Assembly (NCBI GenBank): GCA_004298605.1 | Contig: SCPW01000059.1 | Coordinates: 1-20,248, forward strand | Direction: 5' to 3' | Length of the DNA stretch: 20,248 nt | DNA from: Gallionella sp. | GTDB taxonomy: Bacteria; Pseudomonadota; Gammaproteobacteria; Burkholderiales; Gallionellaceae | In this document: positions 7,946 to 17,247 of the stretch, in pieces | How positions within the stretch are numbered: position 1 is the stretch's first letter | How the letters are laid out: each line of letters opens with the position of its first letter | The notes under the pieces: model-generated | Database searches by the model: none | Seen by the model: the letters and a program-made list of their open reading frames with translations, nothing else | Told to the model about the DNA's origin: nothing | Made by a program: the position numbers and the translations under genes

Positions 7946-8068
7946 GTGCGCCCGGAAGGGCGCATTAAAAGTGCTGCCCTCGAACGGGAAGCCGCAACGC
8001 AGATTCGACGGGTATAAGCGCGAAGAGCCGGCCTTGCATACCGCTAAACCGGGCACGCATAGCCATCG

Positions 8069-8086
8069 GTTACCGCATGTGGTAAC
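8069..8086 (-). other. Small hairpin downstream of the cysteine-rich gene
   Basis: GTTACC (8069–8074) and GGTAAC (8081–8086) form a 6-bp stem with a 6-base loop just after the stop of the minus-strand gene at 8089. No T tract follows in the minus direction, so it is at most a weak or Rho-assisted terminator or a 3' end stabiliser. The region 7965–8068 between the two convergent genes shows nothing else. Confidence 0.3.
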
Positions 8087-8088
8087 TG

Positions 8089-8430
8089 CTACTGGCCAGT
8101 TTTTTTATAGCGCGGATTTATGGTGCAATTGGCTAATTCTTTTTGGGCAGCCTGGCTGCATGACTCGTAGTCAAAGTACTTGTCGCACTCTTCGTAGCGC
8201 AATGTCACCAGGCAATACGGTGCTTTGTCGGACGGTGGAAGTTGGTCGGCCACACAATCTCCCTGGTTTCCGGTCGCGCGCTTGCATTCGTCGTTGGACG
8301 GGTACTTGCACTCGTCTATATGAATTTTCCCGTCTGGTGTTACCGGGCAGAATAAAGCGGCAGACGCATATTGCGGCAACCCGATTGCAACGCACAACAA
8401 CAGATTGGTAACAATTTTTTTAGCTCGCAT
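8089..8430 (-). CDS. Small exported eight-cysteine protein, unknown function
   Basis: A 113-residue protein. Residues 1–24 form a clear signal peptide (MRAKKIVTNLLLCVAIGLPQ, then YASA before the cut). The mature part of about 89 residues is acidic to neutral and has eight cysteines at 28, 41, 49, 59, 73, 82, 91 and 102, an even number that could form four disulfides in the periplasm. Local patterns such as IDECKYPSNDEC, VTLRYEECDKYFDYESC and a second AxYCLVT resembling the initial LFCPVT hint at an internal duplication. I recognise no family. The frame is open up to 8514, but the ATG at 8430 has an AAAGGA ribosome site and begins the signal peptide. It converges on nirK; whether they are functionally linked is not shown. 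Confidence 0.78.
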   Translation of the reverse strand: MRAKKIVTNLLLCVAIGLPQYASAALFCPVTPDGKIHIDECKYPSNDECKRATGNQGDCVADQLPPSDKAPYCLVTLRYEECDKYFDYESCSQAAQKELANCTINPRYKKTGQ

Positions 8431-8686
8431 AGTGGTTTCCTTTGTGCTTTGTATTAAGGGGTATGCCCTGATCGGTTTGTTCCAGGTAACTATGGAATGG
8501 TGGCGGCAACCCATTCAGATTTGGGTAAACACGTCCTTTGGGAATGTCGCACCTGGAATCCGGTATGGAGTTTATGCGTGCCGCAACCGGTAATGTCGTG
8601 CGGTTTTACAGGGGCATCATTCTATACGATAGTTTGTCGGACGTGGCATTGGCGGAGCCAATTAATTTTTTGCGTGCGCGCAAAGG
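8431..8686. other. Intergenic region between the cysteine-rich gene and the ilvB promoter
   Basis: About 256 bp without a credible gene on either strand. It must hold the promoter of the minus-strand cysteine-rich gene, but no convincing -35/-10 pair was found. It contains two words that match half-sites of the nirK palindromes: TGTCGCA at 8545–8551 and TGCCGCA at 8579–8585, the latter preceded by TGCG. They are not arranged as a palindrome with a 3-base centre. An AATTAATT stretch lies at about 8660–8667. Confidence 0.4.
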
Positions 8687-8715
8687 TTGACCAAAATGCC
8701 GCCAGCCTTTATCTT
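8687..8715 (+). promoter_or_regulatory. Candidate sigma70 promoter of the ilv operon
   Basis: TTGACC (8687–8692) and TATCTT (8710–8715) are separated by 17 bp; they match the consensus at 5 and 4 of 6 positions. Transcription would start near 8722, leaving a leader of only about 34 nt before the ilvB ATG at 8756. That is too short for a classic leader-peptide attenuator of the enterobacterial ilv type, so other control is expected. Confidence 0.5.
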
Positions 8716-8755
8716 ACGCGGTTCTTTAATTCGGCATAAATCTAGGGTGTTCGTA

Positions 8756-10465
8756 ATGGAGTTGACTGGTGCGGAGATAGTTATCCGCTGTTTGCAGGAA
8801 GAGCGGGTCGAATATGTGTTCGGCTATCCTGGCGGTGCGGTGCTGTTCATCTATGACGAGTTGTTCAAGCAGGAAAAGGTCAAGCACATCCTGGTGCGCC
8901 ATGAACAAGCCGCAGTACATGCGGCGGATGGTTATGCGCGATCTTCCGATAGGGTGGGTGTGGCGATCGTCACCTCCGGGCCCGGTTTGACCAATGCCGT
9001 GACGGGCATCGCGACCGCTTATATGGATTCCATCCCGATGGTGGTCATCAGCGGCCAGGTTCCGACCTTTGCGATAGGTGAAGATGCTTTCCAGGAGGTC
9101 GACGCGGTGGGTATTACGCGCCCCTGCGTGAAGCACAATTTCCTGGTCAAGGATGTGAAAGACATCGCATCGACTATCAAGAAAGCGTTTTACCTGGCCA
9201 GGACGGGCCGTCCCGGCCCGGTGCTGGTGGATATTCCCAAGGACGTTTCGAACCACAAGACTGCTTTTGAATATCCGGGCAGCGTGAGCATCCGTTCCTA
9301 TCATCCGGTCGGTAAGGGCGACAGCGTGCAGATCGGGCGCGCCGCGCAGATGCTGCTGGAAGCCAAGCGGCCCATGGTTTACAGCGGCGGCGGTGTGGTG
9401 CTGGCCGATGCATCCGGGCAATTGACCGACCTGGTGCGCTTATTGGGCTTCCCTTGCACAAATACGCTGATGGGCTTGGGCGGTTATCCGGCCAACGACA
9501 AACAGTATGTCGGGATGCCGGGGATGCACGGCACTTACGAAGCGAATATGGCGATGCAGCATTGCGATGTGCTGCTGGCGGTCGGCGCGCGTTTTGACGA
9601 CCGGGTGATCGGCAACGTCGAGCACTTCGCGCAAGTGCCGCGCAAGATTATCCACATCGATATTGATCCTTCCTCGATAGCCAAGCGCGTCAAGGTGGAT
9701 TTGCCGATAGTCGGCGAGTTGAAGATGGTGCTGGACGAGTTGCTGGGCGTGCTGCGCGGCAGCAGGCAAACACCCGATGCGGCGGATATGGCCGCATGGT
9801 GGAAGCAGGTGGATGAATGGCGCGCCAAAGGGGGGCAACGGTTCTACAAAAAATCCTCGGAGATTATCAAACCGCAATTTGTCATCGAGAAGTTGTATGA
9901 GGTCACGGGCGGCGATGCATTTGTCACCTCCGATGTCGGGCAACACCAAATGTGGGCCGCGCAATATTACCGGTTCAACAAACCGCGCCGCTGGATCAAC
10001 TCCGGCGGCTTGGGCACGATGGGCTTCGGTTTGCCTGCGGCAATGGGGGTGCAACTGGTCAATCCGGATGCAACCGTGGCGTGCGTCACGGGCGAAGGCA
10101 GCATCCAGATGAACATTCAGGAGTTGTCCACCTGCAAGCAATTCCATCTGCCGATCAAGGTGCTGACGCTCAACAATCGTTATCTGGGCATGGTGCGGCA
10201 ATGGCAGGAGTTTTTCCACGGCAACCGTTATTCCGAGTCCTACATGGATGCCTTGCCGGATTTCGTCAAGCTGGCCGAGGCTTACGGGCATATCGGAATG
10301 CGCATCGACAAGCCTTCCGATGTTGAACCCGCGTTGAAGGAGGCTTTTGCGCGCAAGAATGACCTGGTATTTATGGATTTCCGGACCGACCCGACGGAGA
10401 ACGTGTTCCCCATGATTCCCGGCGGAAAGGGCTTGTCGGAAGTGATTTTGGCGGAGGATCTGTAA
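8756..10465 (+). CDS. ilvB: Acetolactate synthase, large catalytic subunit
   Basis: A 569-residue thiamine diphosphate enzyme that makes acetolactate or acetohydroxybutyrate, the first common step of valine, leucine and isoleucine synthesis. The N-terminus VFGYPGGAVL leads to the catalytic Glu50 in RHEQAAVHAADGYAR. The middle domain binds FAD. The C-terminal TPP motif starts GEGS at residue 446 and ends with the LNN segment. The usual motif is GDGS; Glu in place of Asp is, as far as I recall, common in betaproteobacterial enzymes. The frame extends upstream to 8687, but MELTGAEI at 8756 is the family start and has AGGGTG six bases before it. The stop overlaps the ilvH start (TAATG). Confidence 0.97.
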   Translation: MELTGAEIVIRCLQEERVEYVFGYPGGAVLFIYDELFKQEKVKHILVRHEQAAVHAADGYARSSDRVGVAIVTSGPGLTNAVTGIATAYMDSIPMVVISGQVPTFAIGEDAFQEVDAVGITRPCVKHNFLVKDVKDIASTIKKAFYLARTGRPGPVLVDIPKDVSNHKTAFEYPGSVSIRSYHPVGKGDSVQIGRAAQMLLEAKRPMVYSGGGVVLADASGQLTDLVRLLGFPCTNTLMGLGGYPANDKQYVGMPGMHGTYEANMAMQHCDVLLAVGARFDDRVIGNVEHFAQVPRKIIHIDIDPSSIAKRVKVDLPIVGELKMVLDELLGVLRGSRQTPDAADMAAWWKQVDEWRAKGGQRFYKKSSEIIKPQFVIEKLYEVTGGDAFVTSDVGQHQMWAAQYYRFNKPRRWINSGGLGTMGFGLPAAMGVQLVNPDATVACVTGEGSIQMNIQELSTCKQFHLPIKVLTLNNRYLGMVRQWQEFFHGNRYSESYMDALPDFVKLAEAYGHIGMRIDKPSDVEPALKEAFARKNDLVFMDFRTDPTENVFPMIPGGKGLSEVILAEDL

Positions 10466-10956
10466 TGCGGCATATTATTTCCCTGCTGATGGAAAACGAA
10501 GCGGGCGCGCTGTCGCGCGTGGCCGGGCTGTTTTCGGCGCGCGGCTACAATATTGAATCGCTGGCGGTTGCGCCGACCGAAGACCCGACCCTGTCGCGCA
10601 TGACCATCGTCACCAGCGGTTCCGATGCGGTCATCGAGCAAATCAACAAGCAGCTCAACAAACTGGTGGATGTCGCGGCGGTGATGGATTTGAGCGAAGG
10701 CGAACATCTTGAGCGCGAGCTGATGTTGGTCAAGGTCAGGGCAGAAGGGGATGCGCGTGAAGAATTGAAGCATCTGGCGGATATTTTTCATGGGCGCGTT
10801 ATAGACGTATCGGATTGCACTTACACCATTGAACTGACCGATACCTGCGCCAACCTGGACAGCTTCCTGGAAGCAATTGGCCGTGGCCTGATTCTGGAAA
10901 CGGTGCGTACCGGTGCATCCGGCATTGGGCGCGGCGACCGGATTTTGAAGCTGTAG
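10465..10956 (+). CDS. ilvH: Acetolactate synthase, small regulatory subunit
   Basis: A 163-residue regulatory subunit. The N-terminal ACT domain (residues 1–75) opens MRHIISLLMENEAGALSRVAGLFSARGYNIESL and contains the TEDPTLSRMTIV segment; the C-terminal half (ERELMLVKVRA, then the IGRGLILETVRTGASGIGRG stretch) is the second conserved domain. It stimulates the large subunit and confers valine feedback inhibition. The start codon overlaps the ilvB stop by one base, a clear case of translational coupling. The length is that of the IlvH/IlvN family from proteobacteria (about 163). Confidence 0.97.
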   Translation: MRHIISLLMENEAGALSRVAGLFSARGYNIESLAVAPTEDPTLSRMTIVTSGSDAVIEQINKQLNKLVDVAAVMDLSEGEHLERELMLVKVRAEGDAREELKHLADIFHGRVIDVSDCTYTIELTDTCANLDSFLEAIGRGLILETVRTGASGIGRGDRILKL

Positions 10957-11009
10957 GGGAGATGATCCAATCAAAATGACATTGAGCTACGGATGAACAC
11001 GGATATGCA

Positions 11010-11036
11010 GGAGCGCGGGCGTCCCACCCGCGCTCC
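11010..11036 (+). repeat. GC-rich hairpin between ilvH and ilvC
   Basis: A perfect 10-bp stem (GGAGCGCGGG at 11010–11019 with CCCGCGCTCC at 11027–11036) and a 7-base loop. The stem can extend by TGCA/TGCA with a small bulge. No T tract follows directly, so it looks more like a dispersed palindromic intergenic repeat or a stability hairpin than a terminator. Confidence 0.55.
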
Positions 11037-11046
11037 AGTGCAGGGT

Positions 11047-12122
<1,076 letters not shown>

Positions 12123-12125
12123 GTG

Positions 12126-12214
12126 AAGTGATAGGGGGGAAGGGAGAAGGGTAGAAGCAAAACCCGCCCCTTTTCCCTTTTCTTTTTTCCCTTCTCACTT
12201 CCCCCTTTACACTT
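12126..12214. repeat. Long imperfect inverted repeat, polypurine/polypyrimidine, between ilvC and psd
   Basis: The 26-bp arms 12126–12151 and 12189–12214 are inverted copies with about four mismatches (each is built of AAGTG, a GGGGGAAG block and GAGAAGGG). The 37-base spacer is also strongly strand-biased, with a pyrimidine run CCCCTTTTCCCTTTTCTTTT. The whole fills the gap between the ilvC stop and the psd ATG. It could be a terminator-like hairpin, a remnant of a short inverted-repeat element, or a slippage-grown tract. The psd start follows 7 bases after the right arm and lacks a Shine-Dalgarno sequence. Confidence 0.65.
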
Positions 12215-12221
12215 ATCCCCA

Positions 12222-12875
12222 ATGAATAATTACCCCCACCCCATCATCGCCCGCGAGGGTTGGCCGTTCCTGATTGGTTCCATCGCCATTGCATTGCTGC
12301 TATCTGCCCTTGCCGGTGGCATTGTTGAACTGCTGTCCTGGAGTGTCGTGCTGTTTGTGCTGCAATTTTTTCGCGACCCGGCGCGCCAGATTCCGCAGGA
12401 TGTCGGCGCGGTGCTATCGCCCGCCGACGGGCGTATCGTCGCGGTTGAGCGTGTCAACGATCCCTATGTGCAGCGCGAGGCCATCAAGGTCAGCGTGTTC
12501 ATGAACGTGTTCAACGTGCATTCCAACCGCAGCCCGGTGGACGGCACCGTGCAGCAGGTCTGGTATTTCCCCGGCAAATTCGTGAACGCCGATCTGGACA
12601 AGGCCTCCACGGAAAATGAGCGCAATGCGGTGTGGCTGAAAACCGCCAACGGCACGGACATAACTTCGGTGCAAGTGGCGGGGCTGATCGCGCGGCGTAT
12701 TCTGTGTTACGTCAAGGCCGGTGATATGCTGACACGCGGGCAACGCTATGGCTTTATCCGCTTCGGTTCGCGCGTGGATGTCTATCTGCCGCTGGATGCC
12801 GGTGTGAAAGTCAGCATCGGCGACAAGGTGTCGGCCACGACGACGGTCTTGGCAATGCTGCCGCAAAACGGTTAA
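12222..12875 (+). CDS. psd: Phosphatidylserine decarboxylase proenzyme (short type)
   Basis: A 217-residue proenzyme that decarboxylates phosphatidylserine to phosphatidylethanolamine at the inner membrane. Two hydrophobic segments lie at about residues 15–50. Conserved blocks are [19 protein letters not shown], the [13 protein letters not shown] block with His100, and the self-cleavage site [11 protein letters not shown]. Cleavage between Gly182 and Ser183 would give a pyruvoyl alpha chain of 35 residues. The length fits the short PSD-A type found in many bacteria rather than the longer E. coli form. The ATG at 12222 has only CTTATCCCCA before it, with no ribosome site. It lies 9 bp before pssA, the preceding enzyme of the pathway. 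Confidence 0.95.
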   Translation: MNNYPHPIIAREGWPFLIGSIAIALLLSALAGGIVELLSWSVVLFVLQFFRDPARQIPQDVGAVLSPADGRIVAVERVNDPYVQREAIKVSVFMNVFNVHSNRSPVDGTVQQVWYFPGKFVNADLDKASTENERNAVWLKTANGTDITSVQVAGLIARRILCYVKAGDMLTRGQRYGFIRFGSRVDVYLPLDAGVKVSIGDKVSATTTVLAMLPQNG

Positions 12876-12884
12876 TCTAGGGGC

Positions 12885-13628
12885 ATGGACGAATACAAAA
12901 CCCGCAAGCCGATGAATCTGCGCAGGCGCGGTATTTATCTGCTGCCCAATCTGTTCACTACCGGGGCGCTGTTCGCGGGCTTCTACGCCATTGTGCAGGC
13001 GATGAACAACAGGTTTGAATTTGCCGCCGTGGCAATTTTCATCGCCATGGTGCTGGATGGGCTGGATGGCCGTGTAGCCCGCCTGACACACACCCAGAGC
13101 GAATTTGGCGCCGAATATGACAGTCTGTCCGACATGGTTTCGTTCGGTGTCGCACCTTCATTGGTTATTTACGAATGGGCATTCAGGGGGCTGGGCAAGT
13201 GGGGCTGGTTTGCCGCATTTATTTATTGCGCTGCCACCGCGTTGCGCCTGGCACGTTTCAACACCAACATCGACGTGGTGGACAAACGCTATTTTCAGGG
13301 CTTGCCCAGCCCCGCTGCCGCCGCACTGGTCGCGGGATTTGTCTGGGTGATGCTGGACTATGGCTTCAAGGGCGAAGCGGTGCGCTGGTATGCGGCGGCG
13401 CTGACGGTATTCGCCGGGTTGAGCATGGTCAGCAACCTGCCGTTTTACAGCTTCAAAGACCTGAACATGCGCAAGAGCGTGCCATTCGTGGCGATTTTCC
13501 TGATCGCGCTGTTCTTCATCCTGATCTCCAGTTACCCGCCCGGCGTGCTGTTTGCGCTGTTTCTGTGTTACGCCTTGTCAGGCTACGTACTGTGGCTGTT
13601 GCGCCTGCGCAATAAACAACAGCCGTGA
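12885..13628 (+). CDS. pssA: CDP-diacylglycerol–serine O-phosphatidyltransferase
   Basis: A 247-residue membrane enzyme that makes phosphatidylserine from CDP-diacylglycerol and serine. The CDP-alcohol phosphatidyltransferase motif is complete: D61-G62-x2-A65-R66-x8-G75-x3-D79-x3-D83. The N-terminus RRGIYLLPNLFTTGALFAGF is typical of the PssA type 2 group. About seven hydrophobic segments follow. Together with psd it forms the phosphatidylethanolamine branch. The start is uncertain: ATG 12885 has AGGGG only one base away, and the next ATG (12912, MNLRRRGIY) has no ribosome site. In many betaproteobacteria leuA follows; here the next gene is purB on the other strand. Confidence 0.95.
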   Translation: MDEYKTRKPMNLRRRGIYLLPNLFTTGALFAGFYAIVQAMNNRFEFAAVAIFIAMVLDGLDGRVARLTHTQSEFGAEYDSLSDMVSFGVAPSLVIYEWAFRGLGKWGWFAAFIYCAATALRLARFNTNIDVVDKRYFQGLPSPAAAALVAGFVWVMLDYGFKGEAVRWYAAALTVFAGLSMVSNLPFYSFKDLNMRKSVPFVAIFLIALFFILISSYPPGVLFALFLCYALSGYVLWLLRLRNKQQP

Positions 13629-13666
13629 GCGTCGCTTCAAAATCCTGTTTTTGATGCGAACCGGAA

Positions 13667-15049
<1,383 letters not shown>

Positions 15050-15065
15050 TTAAGCTGAAAAAATT

Positions 15066-15120
15066 GTAGGTCGGGCTTCAGCCCGACTCGGAAATAGCGT
15101 CGGGCTGAAGCCCGACCTAC
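15066..15120. repeat. REP-like element, two inverted copies
   Basis: Two 22-bp copies, 15066–15087 and 15099–15120, are exact reverse complements of each other around an 11-base spacer. Each copy contains its own palindrome TCGGGCT-TC-AGCCCGA and starts with GTAGG. The layout is that of a paired REP/BIME-type intergenic repeat; such repeats are typically mobilised by RAYT (TnpA-REP) transposases. A diverged third copy is at 18818–18839. The element fills much of the 108-bp gap between mnmA and purB. Confidence 0.85.
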
Positions 15121-15148
15121 GAAATGCAAGCTGCATATTTTACGCGAA

Positions 15149-16393
15149 TCAGCCCAGCCCTTGTTCGATGATCGCGCCGCCCAGGCAAATCTCGCCGTCG
15201 TAAACCACGACGGACTGCCCCGGCGTGACCGCCCATTGCGCCTGGTCAAAGGCGATTTCGCAGCGGCCATCGGCGATCCGGGTGAAATGGCATAGCGCAT
15301 CCGGCTGGCGATAGCGCGTCTTGGCGGCGTAGGGGTGATCGGGTAGTGGCGCGATGCCGCTGATCCAGTGGCTATCCAGCGCGCTCAAACGCGGCGCGAG
15401 CAGTTTGGGGTGGTCATGCCCCTGCACCACGATCAGGCGGTTGTTGGGCATATCCTTACCGCACACGAACCACGGCTCGCCGGACGCCTCTCTGGCGCCG
15501 CCGATGCCCAAGCCATGGCGCTGGCCGATGGTGTAGAACGACAGCCCGATATGTTGGCCGACCACCTTGCCTTCCGGTGTGCGCATCTCGCCTGGCTTGG
15601 TCGGCAGATAGCGGTTGAGGAATTCGCGAAACGGGCGTTCGCCGATGAAGCAAATGCCGGTGCTGTCTTTCTTGGCGTAATTGGCCAAGCCATGCTGTTC
15701 GGCTATCGCGCGCACCTCGGATTTCAACAACTGGCCGAGCGGGAACATGGCCTTGCCCAATTGCGCCTGGTTCAGGCGGTGCAAAAAGTAGCTTTGGTCC
15801 TTGCTGCCGTCGCGGGCTTTGAGCAATTGAAATAACCCATCCGCTTCGCGCACTTGCGCGTAATGGCCGGTGGCGATGGCATCCGCGCCGAGCTGGATGG
15901 CATGATCGAGAAACGCTTTGAACTTGATTTCCGAATTGCACAGGATATCCGGGTTGGGGGTGCGCCCGGCTTGGTATTCGCGCAGGAAATAGCCGAACAC
16001 GCGCTCCTTGTATTCCCCGGCAAAATTGACCGCCTCGATCGGGATGCCGATGGTGTCGGCCACCGAGACCGCGTCCAGCAAGTCCTGGCGCGATGAGCAG
16101 TATTCGTCGCTGTCATCGTCTTCCCAGTTCTTCATGAACAGGCCGGTCACCTCGTAGCCTTGTTGCTTGAGCAACAGCGCGGTGACGGAAGAATCCACTC
16201 CGCCGGACATGCCGACGACAACACGGCGTTTGTCCAAGGTGCCGCGAAGCGGCTCGTTTGCCCCCTCGCCCGCAGGGGGTGAAGATTGCTTTTCTCGTTC
16301 GCTTCCTCGCCCGCTTGCGGGAGAGGATTGAGGAGAGGGTTCTTTCCCCGGGAGAGGGTTGGGGGGTGGGGAGTGGGCTTGCCCGCTAGTCAT
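15149..16393 (-). CDS. mnmA: tRNA-specific 2-thiouridylase MnmA with a repeat-derived N-terminal extension
   Basis: An ATP-pyrophosphatase-type enzyme that makes 2-thiouridine at the wobble base of Lys, Glu and Gln tRNAs, with sulfur passed from the IscS/Tus relay. Read from ATG 16393 it has 414 residues. The PP-loop is GMSGGVDSS from residue 61; the catalytic cysteines are Cys152 ([10 protein letters not shown]) and Cys248 ([10 protein letters not shown]). The family is normally about 360–370 residues. The first 52 residues are Pro/Ser/Gly-rich and derive from palindromic repeats. A TTG at 16237 ([13 protein letters not shown]) would give a 362-residue protein but lacks a good ribosome site. 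ATG 16393 overlaps the nudJ stop, as expected for a coupled start, so I keep it with reserve. Confidence 0.95.
   Translation of the reverse strand: MTSGQAHSPPPNPLPGKEPSPQSSPASGRGSEREKQSSPPAGEGANEPLRGTLDKRRVVVGMSGGVDSSVTALLLKQQGYEVTGLFMKNWEDDDSDEYCSSRQDLLDAVSVADTIGIPIEAVNFAGEYKERVFGYFLREYQAGRTPNPDILCNSEIKFKAFLDHAIQLGADAIATGHYAQVREADGLFQLLKARDGSKDQSYFLHRLNQAQLGKAMFPLGQLLKSEVRAIAEQHGLANYAKKDSTGICFIGERPFREFLNRYLPTKPGEMRTPEGKVVGQHIGLSFYTIGQRHGLGIGGAREASGEPWFVCGKDMPNNRLIVVQGHDHPKLLAPRLSALDSHWISGIAPLPDHPYAAKTRYRQPDALCHFTRIADGRCEIAFDQAQWAVTPGQSVVVYDGEICLGGAIIEQGLG
16259..16385. repeat. Cluster of GC-rich palindromic repeats inside the 5' part of mnmA
   Basis: At least three related units are seen: CCCCC/GGGGG arms around CGCCCG (16261–16279), CCTCGCCCGC-TT-GCGGGAGAGG-like arms (16305–16326), and a CTTTCCCCGGGAGAGGG unit with a G-rich tail (about 16342–16380). 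Read in the mnmA frame they give [24 protein letters not shown] peptides. This kind of peptide is a familiar signature of dispersed intergenic repeats in many proteobacteria. A related unit occurs in nnrD at 18474–18512. Confidence 0.75.
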
Positions 16394-16832
16394 AGTGAAC
16401 CAGCAATTCCAGCGGGTAGCGTTTGCCCGCGAGGTAGTCTTCCACGCAACGCAGGATCAGCGGGCTGCGATGCTGTTCCCGTGTGGCGCGAATTTCATCG
16501 GGTGTCAGCCAGAGCGCCCGGAGGATGCCGCTGTCCAGTTGGCGGCCCGCATCATGCCCGGTGATCTCACCGGTGAAAGCGAAGCGCAGATAAGTGGTGT
16601 CCGATGTTGGCGAATGCCAGCGATAGATCCCGAGCAGGTGCTGCGGCGTGAAAGAGTACGCCGACTCTTCCAGCGTCTCGCGCGCCACCGCAGCCAGCAA
16701 CGATTCGTCGGCTTCGAGATGCCCGGCGGGCTGGTTGAAGCGGATCCCTTGCGGGGTTTCTTCTTCCACCAGCAAAAATTTTCCGTCGCGCCAGATGACA
16801 GCGGCGACGGTGACGTTGGGTTTCCAGATCAT
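16386..16832 (-). CDS. nudJ: NudJ-like Nudix hydrolase
   Basis: A 148-residue Nudix protein. The box spans residues 37–59 (G37, E43, R51-E52, E55-E56); the usual glycine near its end is alanine (A58). The GHLEADESL start and position directly before mnmA match the E. coli nudJ–mnmA (ymfB–trmU) arrangement; NudJ hydrolyses thiamine phosphates and nucleoside di- and triphosphates. It overlaps mnmA by 8 bp. It begins 18 bp after a strong terminator, so its own promoter must lie within or before the small upstream gene, or it depends on read-through. The ribosome site is weak (GGGT). Confidence 0.88.
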   Translation of the reverse strand: MIWKPNVTVAAVIWRDGKFLLVEEETPQGIRFNQPAGHLEADESLLAAVARETLEESAYSFTPQHLLGIYRWHSPTSDTTYLRFAFTGEITGHDAGRQLDSGILRALWLTPDEIRATREQHRSPLILRCVEDYLAGKRYPLELLVHYD

Positions 16833-16850
16833 TTTTTTACCCGGTAAAAA

Positions 16851-16877
16851 CGAAAAAGGCAGGGTCGCCCCTGCCTT
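16851..16877 (-). terminator. Intrinsic terminator of the Ala/Lys-rich gene
   Basis: On the minus strand a perfect 9-bp stem AAGGCAGGG/CCCTGCCTT (16869–16877 with 16856–16864) and a 4-base loop is followed by TTTTTCGTTTTT. It lies 18 bp after the gene's stop and 18 bp before the nudJ ATG. Confidence 0.9.
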
Positions 16878-16894
16878 CCTTAAACGTGCGCGTA

Positions 16895-17155
16895 TTACTT
16901 GGCAGCGTCGTCAGCCTTCTTTTCTTTTTTTGCTTTTTTTGCTTTCTTTTCTTTCTTTGCAGGCTTGGCGGCTTCTTCTTTCTTTTCTTCAGCCTTGGCT
17001 TCTTTCTTCTCTTCAGCCTTTGCAGGTGCGGCGGCAGCAGCAGGAGCGGCGGCGGCGGCAGCGGCAGGAGCAGCCTTGGCTGCATCAGCAGCAACAGCGG
17101 AGAAAGAAACAGCAGCGAATACGCCAGCGATCAATACGGACAACAGTTTGCTCAT
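16895..17155 (-). CDS. Small exported Ala/Lys/Glu-rich low-complexity protein
   Basis: An 86-residue protein. Residues 1–22 are a signal peptide (MSKLLSVLIAGVFAAVSFSA, then VAA). The rest has only A, K, E, P, D and S-type residues: an Ala/Pro stretch (residues 24–45), a KAEEKKEAKAEEKKEE-type block and a very basic tail of KKEKKAKKAKK type. Such tails resemble histone-H1-like or PhaF-like repeats, but the signal peptide argues for the periplasm or envelope. I recognise no specific family. The ATG at 17155 with TTGGAG upstream is preferred over that at 17167, which lies before the ribosome site. A strong terminator follows. A CGGCAC-TACT-GTGCCG palindrome (17202–17217) lies 47 bp upstream. Confidence 0.8.
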   Translation of the reverse strand: MSKLLSVLIAGVFAAVSFSAVAADAAKAAPAAAAAAAPAAAAAPAKAEEKKEAKAEEKKEEAAKPAKKEKKAKKAKKEKKADDAAK

Positions 17156-17201
17156 GGTGAACTCCAATTTTTAAAGGTTGAATAGATTTAAGAAATATTT
17201 A

Positions 17202-17217
17202 CGGCACTACTGTGCCG
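17202..17217. promoter_or_regulatory. Palindrome in the upstream region of the Ala/Lys-rich gene
   Basis: CGGCAC (17202–17207), TACT, GTGCCG (17212–17217): a perfect 6-bp inverted repeat. On the minus strand a TTGTCG hexamer (17221–17216) overlaps its edge, and an A/T-rich ATATTT lies 17 bp further. The palindrome would then sit inside the promoter spacer, a usual place for an operator. The promoter match is poor, so this is tentative. Confidence 0.3.
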
Positions 17218-17247
17218 ACAAGGGTAACGCATCGCATCTCGATTTGG

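Noticed and set aside
8687..8755. N-terminal extension of ilvB from a TTG at 8687
   Set aside because: The extra 23 residues do not belong to the family, and the TTG is part of the candidate -35 box. MELTGAEI at 8756 is the usual start.
9440..10291. A 283-codon minus-strand frame inside ilvB
   Set aside because: Shadow of the acetolactate synthase gene, with low-likelihood composition and no ribosome site seen.
8756..10465. Loss of TPP-binding Asp (GEGS instead of GDGS) in acetolactate synthase as a defect
   Set aside because: Glu can fill the metal-ligand role, and I recall the same form in other betaproteobacterial enzymes; the rest of the protein is intact.
15066..15120. The inverted repeat after mnmA as an intrinsic terminator
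   Set aside because: No T tract follows in the minus direction, and a further related copy at 18818 shows that it is a dispersed repeat.
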